Shown: positions 10,677 to 21,709, numbered from the stretch's first letter. The stretch is 36,563 nt of DNA from a virus (IMGVR_UViG_3300025093_000058:1-36563); one strand, 5' to 3'. Notes: generated by a model not told the origin, from the sequence alone. Numbers and translations are program-made.

Positions 10677-13600
10677 TGGCATTAGGTTGTATAAACATAT
10701 TATCCCCTGACTTTTTAGATCTCAAAAAACAAACAGGGCTTAACGAGCATATTTTAGCTGCTAAAATAAAGTCTTGGCAAGATCGTAATAAGCGTGAGTT
10801 AGATGAATTTCCTACAGCTGATGATTTAGGATACATTGCTAGGTACAATTTCAGTAGCGATATAGATACAAATACTATAAACTATAATCTTAAAGTTGTA
10901 GATGCCCTTTTAAAAATATCCGAAAATAGAAAAACAATACGTCTAAATACAAAAGACAAGCCTTACATAGAAGAAAACCTTACTAAAGCTCTAGCCACAT
11001 CTGTACCTAAAGCTCAGATCAAAATGGTATTTGATAAGCTTAGAGAGAAAGGTGTAACAAGCATGCCTGTTGATCAATTGATCACTGATCTATTAGCTGA
11101 AAATAGTTTTGCTATTGAAATTAGCACTGCTGTTGAGTATACTAAACGTGATAAAGCTTCGGGAGTAGAAACATTTATTTCAAATGGGTATGTGTATAGC
11201 GGAGTTCAAGGCATATATAATAGATATAAGTTAAAAGACAGTTCTTTAGAAGATAGTTCTGAGTCTAATGTTGATTTTGATACAGAAGAAACTATTTCTG
11301 AAACTGATTTTGAAACAGCTAAGAAAACAGCAGTTGGTTTTAAAACACCTAGTCGACATTTTGATTATGTAAACATTACAGGAGGTGAAAATTATAGAGA
11401 AAATGCTATTAGAACTCCTGGTATTCTAAATATTTCTTCTGGTCTAGGTAGTCATATTACAGACTTTAGTGAGGGTATACCTGATATGTTAGGTTGGTTT
11501 AGAAGCGACGATAGAGCTATGATATCAAAAGCTAAATTAGCATCTGAGCTTACAAAAGATCTAAAAGATAATTTAGTAGTACAAATAACAAATGGTAAAA
11601 TAACTGTACTTGATAGTTGGGAAGATGCAGATGAGTCTGAACATCTAGATCAAATAATGGAATACCCCAATGTATTTGATAGTTCAGAGTTATACAATGG
11701 AAAATTTGTAGTTGATAAATCAGTTATTGAAGAAGCTGTAGGATCGGGATACACATTAGATTCCGTAGAAGTATCCGAAGACGCTTATACACGTAGAATA
11801 CTAGAACTACAATCTTATTTATTTCAGGAAAATAGGGATAAAAGTAAGTTAACTAAGCAAGAGTATAAAAAAGGTGATAAGGTTTTCGTAAACGGTGAAG
11901 CATATATATTTGGTAAAAAAGCTATACCTTCTACTGGACTTGAACCAAAAATATATTTACATCATGTAAACAATACTACTCAGCAAAAATATGATTTAAT
12001 AGTAGACCCAAGTTCTGTGACTTCTACCAGTAATCAATTCCTACAACTATTAAACACAGACAATAACTGGGTAACATTCTTTGTTAAATCTATACTACAA
12101 GATAGTGCTAGAAGAGGGTATGAAAAAGTATTATTTCCTACAGGTAGAACTGCTGCTAAAATTGAACAACACGTTCCTCTTAAAGACCAATTAACAACAC
12201 TAGAAGAACAAATTCAAAAGCTTAGTGATTTTGATAAAGCAAAATTACAAGAAGAACTTAAACAAACTCAAATAGAGGTTAAAGAAAAAGAAGATGAGAT
12301 TGCAGAATTAGAAGAAAAAATGCAAGCTCTTGTAGATAAAGCTGAGTTTGGATTTCAAGAGATTTATGTAAACGTTGAAGGATATGACAATGCAAGAATA
12401 CAGCATACAGATAGCCCTGCTAGAAAAGGTAATGACACGTATCTTGCACTACTTCCTGAAAACTATAAAGGTTACTATATCTATGCCTATAATGTAGGAA
12501 GGGACAGGGACAATAATGCATTTCCTCCAATTGTACCTTCAAAAGTTGCAATACCTATTACAGATGAAAAAGCTTTAGAATATTATGAAGCTGAAACTCA
12601 TACTATTCTTAAACTTAATGTACATGATAGACAGGAGTATCTAAACCTTAAAAATAAAGTTGATTTTCTCTCACAGGAAGGTAAAATTATACAACTTAAA
12701 GACAATATTAAAAACTTTGAAGTAATAAAGCGTTCAAATGAAAAAAGAATAGAAGAGTACAGAAATGAGAAAGCTGATCTGTTAAAAACTGGTCCCCCTA
12801 TTGAAAGTTTTTATGAAAACCGTGTAACAAATACTTTGAATAAAATTTTTGGTAAAAGTAATGTCAAGAAAATTACTGATGAACACAGTAATACCTGGAA
12901 TGAAGTTAATGTAGGAGAAGAACAATTAGCAGATGTAGCATTTAGTAGAAAACCAGTAACATCAGCATTTAGAATTTCAAAAACCAAAAGTGGTCAAAAA
13001 GAATATGACCTGGATAAAAAACCAAAAGGTGAGTCTACTGAAGTAGAACTCGTAATTGATCCTTCAAGAACACTCGATATTACAGAAGCTCAAGAAAGTG
13101 GAATAGCTACCAATGACATGCTTATATATGAGCAGATATTAAGAGAGGCTAAGTATGAGTACGATTATGTTACAAGTGATACATACAAGCAAATGTCACC
13201 ATTATCTCGTGATGAAGATATAGGTGCTATTGTAGCTAAGAAAGCATTAGAGAAAGGATATGAAGGTGTAATACAATACAAATCGCCTTATGCACCAAAT
13301 GTACAAGCAATACGAGATAAAGGACGTAAGTACACAAAGTTTGGTTCATTAAATCCTAATCAGATAGATCTGGATGATGCTAAACAATGGCTTGAATCAA
13401 GAGGTCTTTCTTTTGATATGGCTCAACAAACCATTGAAATAGCTAAAGGAATGCCTCATGGTGTAGAAGGATTATTCTCAGAAGGTGTTATTTACTTATC
13501 TAAGTACGCAACCAAGGGTACAGAATATCACGAAGCATTCCATGCAGTGTTCAGAATGTTTCTTACAGATGAGCAACAAGATGCAATACTTGCTGAATCT

Positions 13601-16600
13601 AAAAAGCAACGACCTGTAAGTCAAGAAGAACTTGATGAGCTTGAGGAAGCAGGATACTTTAGAATAGGAGATGATGGAAAGATCTATAAGAACATTGATG
13701 TAAAGGCACAAGGAAAAGGTAAACCTACAATTATTACTGGAGAAGAGTTAGAACGATTAGTTCTTGAAGAAAGACTTGCTGAACAATTCAGATCTTACGT
13801 AATATCAAATCAAAAAGTAAAATCATTAAGTGAAAAAATACAAAAGTTCTTTAGTGATCTATGGAAGTATATCAAATATTACTTCTCAAACAAGATGACA
13901 ATCGACAGATTGTTCTTCAATATTGACAAAGGTAGAATCAATAAAAAGAATCTCAATATGAGATTTGCTTCTAAGGGAGCAGCTGCTTCTTTTAGTAGAA
14001 ATGAAAGTAAACTATACAACAAATTCAGCGATAGTCAAATAGAAAATATCATAAATGACATAAACAGTTATTTCATTTCACTCAATAAACAATTCCCTGA
14101 AGATTCACCTAATGATCTGTACTCTGCTATAAGAAGACAAATTAAAAAAGGAATATTCGTAAAAAACAATAATCTGCTAACATCAAAAGAAGCAAGTTTT
14201 CATATTGAAAACCTAAAAATGTTACTTGATGATGATCTCAACATAACAAAAGAGTTTCAAGATTATATGACCAATAATAATTTAGTCTTCCGTCAACACA
14301 ACGGTATTAAAATTGGTAAAACCTTATTGTTTACCGATTTATTATGGGAAGATGCTTCAGCAGAATACGGTAACATAGAAGACCGTGGTATTCTATACAA
14401 AGCAAAAATTGGACTACAAAGATTTGGATACAAAGTGTATGGTGATGAAGTAAGTATTCATGAAGATCAAGATGATATAGATGAAAAAATATACGATAAG
14501 TCACACCTTGAAGAGAATAGAAAAGACACTCTATCAAAAGATATAAAAGAGTTCTTAACATTTATTCCAGTATTGGTCAAAGACAGCAATGACCAATTTG
14601 TTAAAAAAGTAGGAATACTTGGTGCGGATGTTTATTACAATTTTGACGAACTATACTCCAATATTGCTTTCTCACTTACAAATAGTAAGAGTTATGATCA
14701 CATGATCAAGAACCTTGAACTAAGATCTAATAATTTTCCAGAGTTAAAATCTGTATTAAATGAGTTAAAGTCAAAGCAGAAAAATGAAATGTTCAAATCA
14801 AAATTCTATTCTGCAATGGCAAATACTTATAACAACTTCATTGGGGCCATTGAAGAAGTAATGTTAGATGCTAATGGTACGAAAGCTGGAATAAGAGTAA
14901 GATACTATAACTCGAATTTAAATAATGTTGAAAAGAAGTTATTGAAAAGATGGAAAAATAACTCTAGAGCAAGTGACGGTACAGGCTTATTAACTAATTC
15001 TGATGAAAATGAATTAGTGATAAATGAAGACATTTTAGATAGACTCAATGATACATCTGAAGATTCAATAGGTAATGTACTAATGAATTACTATAACAGA
15101 AGAAAGAGATCATTAAATAGCATTCCATTAGATGAAGAAATAGATGCAATAGCTGAATTTGCAAACCTATTAGGTATGGATATACCAAGAGAAACTTTTG
15201 AGTTAGCTTTTAACAACGGAATAATAATTAAAAATCAACCTATAAAAGGCTATGATCTATTTGGATATCTTACTGGTGGCGCTTCAACTGTAGATGACGC
15301 ACTAAAATTGAAACTGTACGAAAAAGCAAACGACAATACTCCCGTAGCTACTTTAGTAAAAGAGGATGCGAATGGATACATAATGGATCCTTATACAGAG
15401 TATGTAAGCGTAATAAAGAAGTTTGCACTGTTAAGTGCTTCTTTTGAGAGAAACGCCCACGGATCATTTATAAATGCAGCAAATAAAAGTACATATCCAA
15501 TAAATACAAATACTACACTTGACAGAATAATAAATGCTGCAAAAACATACGATTCTAAATCTACAGAGTTTTGGGATGAATGGCTCAGACAGTTCAAAGA
15601 AGATCCTTTTTACATGCCAAGTAGAGGATCTAGCAATAGAGATAAAAGAAAGTATGATAGCATATTAATTAGTGAGATTTTAAACAGCACCTCAACATTT
15701 ATCAATGACATGCTTGAAATCTCAGATTTCGATGCATACAAAAAGAGAAATGAATTTGTAACTAAAAATACATTTGAATTACTTTCTGACAAATTATCAT
15801 TAATTCATAGATTAAACGCTTTCGGTAATAATGGTAACGCAAATGAAATGCTTATTGTATTACCTACCCTTGCAGATAGAACTAGAATGATGATGCTTAG
15901 TTTGCCAAGACTAAGTCATTATTTTACAAACAATGATGGGTATACGTTTACAAATACAAATAAACTACAAGACAAGGATGGGAACTATTCAATTTTCATG
16001 AGGTATGTAGTGCAGGATATACTTGATGCACAGAATGGTGAAAAAATGACTACTAGAATAAAGAATTATGATAAAAATCATAAACTCTTTAGACAACTTC
16101 CATACCTGAATGAAACAGAAGCAGGTAAAAAATTAATGGAATATGCTCTTGCTAATCCAGATGCCCAGCTTACAAATCCATCTGAAGAAGTAAGTAAACT
16201 ACTTGATCAAGTACAGCTCGAAATAAATAAATACGTTGAAAATGAAATTCAGCAAAAAACAAGAACGTATAAAACAACAGTAGGGAAAAACATATCTGAT
16301 GAGGTTTTAAACATATATGAGAAAAAAGGAAGAGGTCAATCTGATTTAAGTAAAAATGAAAAGAAATCAATGTTCATAAAAGATTATATAGTGAACACAA
16401 TGATCTTTGAAGCTGAAATCATAAAACTAACTTCAGGTGATCCTGGTCTATATAAAAATAGCCTTAAAGGCGATGAGCAAATAAATACTTTAGAAAATGA
16501 AAGTAAACGATATGGTAGTTTAGCTACACCTGGAACTGAATTTAGGATACAAGATGCTCCTGATAGCTATGGTAGTAAACCAAAATATACAATAGGTGTA

Positions 16601-19600
16601 ATAAATGATATTTTCAGAAAGAATGAAACACTTCTAGAATCACTTGATAAGATAATAACTGATAAGCGTGTACTAGACGTATACAAAGAAGGAAACAAAA
16701 AACAAGGTTCAAATGTAGCAGATGGTATGGGGATAACCACTCTTGAATATTATAGAAGTATTTCTAGAGGTAATGGTACATGGGGCGATAAGAACGGTGT
16801 CAAAGAACAAGCATATCAAAACTATAAAAAAAACGGAGGAAGATTTGTAGATAACAAAGGAAGGCAAGTAAAACTTAAACCATTAAAGACATATTCTGAC
16901 GGATTATACCTAAAGGATTTTGGTAATGGTGTGAAAAAAGTAGTTAGGATAATGGTTAAGCATTCAACCTTTCCATTACTTGCTGAATTTACAAAGGGTA
17001 CGGGATTCGATAATATTAGAATGCGAATGGAAAAATCAGGTCCATTTGAAAAAATTGAAAACATTAGTCCTATAGATGAAATAAATATGGATTCTGCAAT
17101 AAAGTCAGGATTGCACAACGCCATAGATCTCGAATTAGATAATGATGGTAATCCTTCAATAGAGTCACTATCTAAAATGCAAGGAATAGAACTGGATACA
17201 CATTTCTTAAGAATGCCTCAGATAATTCCAGATACTGCAAAAGAATCAAGAATAGGTTCACAGTTCATGAAATTATTAATCACAAACCTCAAAAAGAATT
17301 TTGATAACCCATATGTAGTAGGAAATACAGTATTAACTGGTAAACAACTTTATGACATATATGGTGAGCTAATAGAACAGCAACTTGAAATGGGTGTAGA
17401 TAAAGTATTCAGTGATTTTGGAATACCTAAAAATGAAAAAGGTCAATATGACTTAGACGGTGTGTTTAATTCTGCTGATAAGACATTGGCAATGTTAAAA
17501 AACATAAGAAAAGTACTCAATAATTCAATAGAGGAAAGAGAGCTACCTGACACATATCTTAAAGCATTGAATATTGTAAAAGTTGAAGAAAGTAATGAAA
17601 AAGATTATGACTTTGCCAGTCCTTTAGCTATGCCCGTATTTGCAGAAAAATTTGCCAATATAATATTAGCTATATGTAAAAGAGGATTCATGAGAATCAA
17701 CATTAATGGGCAAGGTCTTGTGCAAATAGCAGAGATAGGTAAGGTCAAAACAGACGAAGAAGGTACTCATGGACTTAAGTTTATACAAGGAAAAGAAGAA
17801 ACAGTAAGTGCTAGTGCAGTAGAAAATGTGGTTAAAGATGTAGATGAAGAAACAGGGAAAGAAACTTTCTATGAAAAGATTGTACAATACAATGATGAAT
17901 ACTGGACTGTAAAAGAAAAAAGAGGCGATAAAGTAAAAATTCAAAAAATAATTAGTGCGGAGATTGCCATGCCTTGGGAGTTTGCACAACGTCTTAATCT
18001 ACCAAAAAATAAAAATGGTGAGTATGATATTAGTTCAATTCCTAAAGATGTATTAACGCTTATCGGATACCGTATACCTACACAAGGTAAGAACTCAATG
18101 CTACCGTTAAAAATAGTTAAGATACTCCCTAAGTCGATGTCAAAAATGATAATGGTTCCTGCAGAGATCACTACTCAAATGGGATCTGACTTTGATATTG
18201 ATAAACTATTCACAATGATACCTAATCTAAAGGTAAAAGGTACATTGAAAAATGGACAAAAGTTTGATTGGTTTGAAACCTATAAGAGTGAGCTGCTAAA
18301 GAACTTACCTAAAAACATCAAGCTATCAGACAAGCAGATATCATTATTGCTTGAAGATACTGAGTACTACCTTGAAATCGAAGGTTTAGATGCAGATGAA
18401 GAAACTGCAGTACATGGTGCAGCAATACAGGCTAAAAAGAAAACAGTAAAAGCACTCAATAATCTTAAAAACTGGACCATATCTAAAGTAAAATACGATA
18501 TAAACAATCTTAAAAAAGCTACTAAAAAAGGTCTTGAAAATGCATACATAGATATTGCACATGCAATGCTTACAAGTCCATATCATATAGATGATGTACT
18601 TAAAACTATTGATTCACCTTTACTTCCTGGATTAGCCAACTTCTTTAAAAGAACAATAGCTGACTATAATGCAATACTTGATCGTAATAACGTAGATTCA
18701 CAAAGAGCTCTTGAGGAAAGAAATAAGGCTGGTAGTAAAGGTATTAGTATTTCGGCAGTTGCAACTACAGGTCAAGCAGGAAGACAATTTACGAAACTTA
18801 AAACAGGCATTCCCTACTTAATAGACAATAAAAAATATAGTGATCTCACATTAACAGAAGATAAAGAAGGTAATGATATAAGCTATCAACTACAGCAACA
18901 CCTTACGATAGCTGTAGATAATGCAAACGATCCTATAATGCTCTTCTTAATGGATAATGCATTTACTTCTGGTGTACGTAATGCCATTATATCTTTAGGT
19001 ATTTCTCATGAAAGCATGAAGGGAGATAGTCTAAAAAAGATGTCTAAAGAAAAGGGTATTGACGTAGAAGGACTTGATGATCTTTTTAAATCAGCTAACG
19101 GTGATGCAGTTGTATGGGCTTCTTTCTTTTTAAATCAACCAATAATCAGAAAACTCTATAAAGAATACATAAACAAAGAAGGTACTCCTGGAAAACTATA
19201 CAGAATTGCCAATAGTATATTGAGCAGTAAAATGAAAGCTGAAATTATAAATGCAACTGGAGATACAGAATTAGATAGCTTAGTAAATTACGTACAGTTG
19301 GATATCCCACTAAAAAGTGAAAAATTAATAGAAAACTTTAATAAGTCACTAGACGATAAAAGTGATGTTTTTGCCAAAGATCAATTACAAGTACTTGGGT
19401 TATTTTTACAATTGTTCACCACAGGAAATGACATAAGCAAAGTAAACAGGATATTAAATAGTGACAGAATCAAAGACTTTAATAATCCTGCAGGTATTGA
19501 AGCACATCTTGATCTTATAGATTACTTCGAAAAAAAGAAAATAATTACAGAAAGAGTTAGAGCAGTTGAAAAAGCAAATGTAAATATATACAAAGGAGGA

Positions 19601-21709
19601 TTTGAAGATAAAGGTAAAGGAACTCCCCAGGGGGATGGTAAAGACAAAGCTATGCGTAAAATAGCAGACGGATTTATTGGAGAAGTTTCAGATAAATCCA
19701 AAAAATCAAGTACGCTTACTAGTCATACTAAAATTAATTCTGAAAAAAATAGATTAGAATACCCTGATTCTCCTACCGTATCTTATGAACCTTTTAATAT
19801 AGCTCCTAAAGTAATAATGCTAGCTAGAAACGGGGCTTTAAAAGGAAAAGACCTAAGTTCTTCTACTTTGGGAATGATAAAATTATCTCATGAAAACGGT
19901 GCTAAATTTGTTGTTGGTGATATGCCTGGAGTGGATAGTCAATTTATAGATTATCTAAAAGAGATAGGTGCTAATTTTACTATTTATCATACAGGTAAAA
20001 CACCTAGAATTAAAGTTAGTGTAACTCAACCACAAGTTAAAATGGAAACAGATGTTGAATACATACCCACTCGTGGTATTGATGACATCTCAAGTATACT
20101 TGAAGGAGATTATCCAATAGCAAATTCCTACATCAAGATGATAGGTACAGCTAAAGCATTAGTATCAAAATTTTTCCCATACTATGAATCTGGTTTAGAA
20201 GATGCAAAAGCAAATATCGCAAACGAACTTGCCACTGAGTCATTAACAATAGATCAAATAAAAGCTATCAATAAAGATGCATTCATGCACCTAATAAGTC
20301 AAAAGCAGGAAGGATATGCACCATCTCCATTTGCTCCATTGTTTTCAACACAATGGGAAAACAAATTGTTAACTGGAGACAATAATATTGCAGTACAATT
20401 CAGAAAACTAAGAAGTGAAATTGCTGATGCAGATCCAACGGATTCAATAAAAACATTAATGAACCCTGATACTGCAGAGTCTAAGTTTTTTAGTAAACTC
20501 GATGAGAATGAAGATAACACTGCAAAAGAAAAAACCACTAGTATTACAATGGATGGTCTTAGAACCATGCTTAGAAAAAGATTTAGTATCACAAAGAATG
20601 AAAAAGACATGATACGGAATAAAAGAAAACCCAAATCTTTGCTTCTAAGGACAAAAAGATCTAATGAATTTTCAAGAATAGGTAGTGAAAAGAATATCAA
20701 AATTGGAAATGAAATGTATACCATTAAATACAAAGGGGCTCATACATTAGACACAATAAAAACATCAAAAGATGTATTGATCAAAAAATTAGCATTAAAG
20801 AAAGCAGACAAAAGAAGACAAAAAGATTACAAGAACAATTATCTAGTAAAAAACTCTAAAGGGGAGAAATTTATCATTCAAAGAAAAACGTTCAAAAATT
20901 TCCTGGAAGGAACTGGAAAACAAATACACTTGTATGATATCTTTAGAACACCTCCAAAACAACAAAGAAAAATAGAAGAGAAAAAAGAAACTGATAGATA
21001 TAGACATAAAACATTATCGTTCAATCAAGACTTTGCATATAGTAAAGAAGAAAAAGATACAATGACTCAAGGTTTTATGAATATGTTAACTCATGAAAAT
21101 GAAAAAGTAAGAGAGTTTGCGAAGAATCTTGTATACTATCACATTTTATCCAGAGGATTTGATAATGGTGTAAACGCATTTATTGATATGATTCCAAATG
21201 AAGTGTGGGATGATCCAGGAATGTCTTTGCTATACAAGAAAGATGAAGAGGGAAATTTAGTACAAGAGCTAATCTCACTAAACGAATACATTAGAAAGCA
21301 CCAGCTTAATTACTTCAAGGATCCTAAATTTTTCAAAACCTTCATTGAAGATTTTATTGCACATAGGAGTGCAACTCCATATTTAATTAGACAAGTAAAA
21401 CTTAAATCTGGTGAGATCAAAAAACTAAATAATAACAAAAGTGTTAGTTTGCCACCTGATAGCAAATTAGGATTGTATCCTAAGTTTTACAAAACTTTAC
21501 ATCAAGGTAAATTTATGCTATTGGTAAGAACAGCCCCAGGTAAATATGTAAAGTTTAATTCTTATGATCCAGCTAATACAAGCGGTGAAATAAATGATAT
21601 GTGGAGATTTCAAAGATTTAATATTGAAAGACTAAAAGACAAAAAAGATTTAACTACAAACAGCGATAGACAACAAGATCAAAATGAGAATTTTATCTGT
21701 GCATTTTAA
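10676..21709 (+). CDS. Giant crAss-like virion RNA polymerase protein with zincin, polyvalent and SLOG-like domains
   Basis: A 3677-residue protein whose ATG overlaps the previous stop by one base. Seen in order: residues about 470-490, RGYEKVLFPTG, and about 708-725, FYENRVTNTLNKIFGK, which resemble segments of phage polyvalent proteins, with a coiled-coil insert at about 500-560; about 860-895, GYEGVIQ ending FGSLNPNQI, similar to the end of ART/polyvalent modules; residues 952-956 HEAFH followed by EERLAEQF near 1031, a zincin protease signature; about 2465-2476 RIPTQGKNSM, then GSDFDID with D2505, D2507 and D2509, the metal-binding DxDxD motif of two-barrel RNA polymerases; about 3045-3115 a SLOG-like domain with VVGDMPGVDSQF and TIYHTG; about 3280-3460 very basic. 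In crAss-like phages this polymerase is packaged and transcribes early genes after ejection. The polymerase call is firm, the zincin good, the SLOG and polyvalent calls moderate. The single reading frame is unbroken for 11 kb. Confidence 0.9.
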   Translation: MALGCINILSPDFLDLKKQTGLNEHILAAKIKSWQDRNKRELDEFPTADDLGYIARYNFSSDIDTNTINYNLKVVDALLKISENRKTIRLNTKDKPYIEENLTKALATSVPKAQIKMVFDKLREKGVTSMPVDQLITDLLAENSFAIEISTAVEYTKRDKASGVETFISNGYVYSGVQGIYNRYKLKDSSLEDSSESNVDFDTEETISETDFETAKKTAVGFKTPSRHFDYVNITGGENYRENAIRTPGILNISSGLGSHITDFSEGIPDMLGWFRSDDRAMISKAKLASELTKDLKDNLVVQITNGKITVLDSWEDADESEHLDQIMEYPNVFDSSELYNGKFVVDKSVIEEAVGSGYTLDSVEVSEDAYTRRILELQSYLFQENRDKSKLTKQEYKKGDKVFVNGEAYIFGKKAIPSTGLEPKIYLHHVNNTTQQKYDLIVDPSSVTSTSNQFLQLLNTDNNWVTFFVKSILQDSARRGYEKVLFPTGRTAAKIEQHVPLKDQLTTLEEQIQKLSDFDKAKLQEELKQTQIEVKEKEDEIAELEEKMQALVDKAEFGFQEIYVNVEGYDNARIQHTDSPARKGNDTYLALLPENYKGYYIYAYNVGRDRDNNAFPPIVPSKVAIPITDEKALEYYEAETHTILKLNVHDRQEYLNLKNKVDFLSQEGKIIQLKDNIKNFEVIKRSNEKRIEEYRNEKADLLKTGPPIESFYENRVTNTLNKIFGKSNVKKITDEHSNTWNEVNVGEEQLADVAFSRKPVTSAFRISKTKSGQKEYDLDKKPKGESTEVELVIDPSRTLDITEAQESGIATNDMLIYEQILREAKYEYDYVTSDTYKQMSPLSRDEDIGAIVAKKALEKGYEGVIQYKSPYAPNVQAIRDKGRKYTKFGSLNPNQIDLDDAKQWLESRGLSFDMAQQTIEIAKGMPHGVEGLFSEGVIYLSKYATKGTEYHEAFHAVFRMFLTDEQQDAILAESKKQRPVSQEELDELEEAGYFRIGDDGKIYKNIDVKAQGKGKPTIITGEELERLVLEERLAEQFRSYVISNQKVKSLSEKIQKFFSDLWKYIKYYFSNKMTIDRLFFNIDKGRINKKNLNMRFASKGAAASFSRNESKLYNKFSDSQIENIINDINSYFISLNKQFPEDSPNDLYSAIRRQIKKGIFVKNNNLLTSKEASFHIENLKMLLDDDLNITKEFQDYMTNNNLVFRQHNGIKIGKTLLFTDLLWEDASAEYGNIEDRGILYKAKIGLQRFGYKVYGDEVSIHEDQDDIDEKIYDKSHLEENRKDTLSKDIKEFLTFIPVLVKDSNDQFVKKVGILGADVYYNFDELYSNIAFSLTNSKSYDHMIKNLELRSNNFPELKSVLNELKSKQKNEMFKSKFYSAMANTYNNFIGAIEEVMLDANGTKAGIRVRYYNSNLNNVEKKLLKRWKNNSRASDGTGLLTNSDENELVINEDILDRLNDTSEDSIGNVLMNYYNRRKRSLNSIPLDEEIDAIAEFANLLGMDIPRETFELAFNNGIIIKNQPIKGYDLFGYLTGGASTVDDALKLKLYEKANDNTPVATLVKEDANGYIMDPYTEYVSVIKKFALLSASFERNAHGSFINAANKSTYPINTNTTLDRIINAAKTYDSKSTEFWDEWLRQFKEDPFYMPSRGSSNRDKRKYDSILISEILNSTSTFINDMLEISDFDAYKKRNEFVTKNTFELLSDKLSLIHRLNAFGNNGNANEMLIVLPTLADRTRMMMLSLPRLSHYFTNNDGYTFTNTNKLQDKDGNYSIFMRYVVQDILDAQNGEKMTTRIKNYDKNHKLFRQLPYLNETEAGKKLMEYALANPDAQLTNPSEEVSKLLDQVQLEINKYVENEIQQKTRTYKTTVGKNISDEVLNIYEKKGRGQSDLSKNEKKSMFIKDYIVNTMIFEAEIIKLTSGDPGLYKNSLKGDEQINTLENESKRYGSLATPGTEFRIQDAPDSYGSKPKYTIGVINDIFRKNETLLESLDKIITDKRVLDVYKEGNKKQGSNVADGMGITTLEYYRSISRGNGTWGDKNGVKEQAYQNYKKNGGRFVDNKGRQVKLKPLKTYSDGLYLKDFGNGVKKVVRIMVKHSTFPLLAEFTKGTGFDNIRMRMEKSGPFEKIENISPIDEINMDSAIKSGLHNAIDLELDNDGNPSIESLSKMQGIELDTHFLRMPQIIPDTAKESRIGSQFMKLLITNLKKNFDNPYVVGNTVLTGKQLYDIYGELIEQQLEMGVDKVFSDFGIPKNEKGQYDLDGVFNSADKTLAMLKNIRKVLNNSIEERELPDTYLKALNIVKVEESNEKDYDFASPLAMPVFAEKFANIILAICKRGFMRININGQGLVQIAEIGKVKTDEEGTHGLKFIQGKEETVSASAVENVVKDVDEETGKETFYEKIVQYNDEYWTVKEKRGDKVKIQKIISAEIAMPWEFAQRLNLPKNKNGEYDISSIPKDVLTLIGYRIPTQGKNSMLPLKIVKILPKSMSKMIMVPAEITTQMGSDFDIDKLFTMIPNLKVKGTLKNGQKFDWFETYKSELLKNLPKNIKLSDKQISLLLEDTEYYLEIEGLDADEETAVHGAAIQAKKKTVKALNNLKNWTISKVKYDINNLKKATKKGLENAYIDIAHAMLTSPYHIDDVLKTIDSPLLPGLANFFKRTIADYNAILDRNNVDSQRALEERNKAGSKGISISAVATTGQAGRQFTKLKTGIPYLIDNKKYSDLTLTEDKEGNDISYQLQQHLTIAVDNANDPIMLFLMDNAFTSGVRNAIISLGISHESMKGDSLKKMSKEKGIDVEGLDDLFKSANGDAVVWASFFLNQPIIRKLYKEYINKEGTPGKLYRIANSILSSKMKAEIINATGDTELDSLVNYVQLDIPLKSEKLIENFNKSLDDKSDVFAKDQLQVLGLFLQLFTTGNDISKVNRILNSDRIKDFNNPAGIEAHLDLIDYFEKKKIITERVRAVEKANVNIYKGGFEDKGKGTPQGDGKDKAMRKIADGFIGEVSDKSKKSSTLTSHTKINSEKNRLEYPDSPTVSYEPFNIAPKVIMLARNGALKGKDLSSSTLGMIKLSHENGAKFVVGDMPGVDSQFIDYLKEIGANFTIYHTGKTPRIKVSVTQPQVKMETDVEYIPTRGIDDISSILEGDYPIANSYIKMIGTAKALVSKFFPYYESGLEDAKANIANELATESLTIDQIKAINKDAFMHLISQKQEGYAPSPFAPLFSTQWENKLLTGDNNIAVQFRKLRSEIADADPTDSIKTLMNPDTAESKFFSKLDENEDNTAKEKTTSITMDGLRTMLRKRFSITKNEKDMIRNKRKPKSLLLRTKRSNEFSRIGSEKNIKIGNEMYTIKYKGAHTLDTIKTSKDVLIKKLALKKADKRRQKDYKNNYLVKNSKGEKFIIQRKTFKNFLEGTGKQIHLYDIFRTPPKQQRKIEEKKETDRYRHKTLSFNQDFAYSKEEKDTMTQGFMNMLTHENEKVREFAKNLVYYHILSRGFDNGVNAFIDMIPNEVWDDPGMSLLYKKDEEGNLVQELISLNEYIRKHQLNYFKDPKFFKTFIEDFIAHRSATPYLIRQVKLKSGEIKKLNNNKSVSLPPDSKLGLYPKFYKTLHQGKFMLLVRTAPGKYVKFNSYDPANTSGEINDMWRFQRFNIERLKDKKDLTTNSDRQQDQNENFICAF

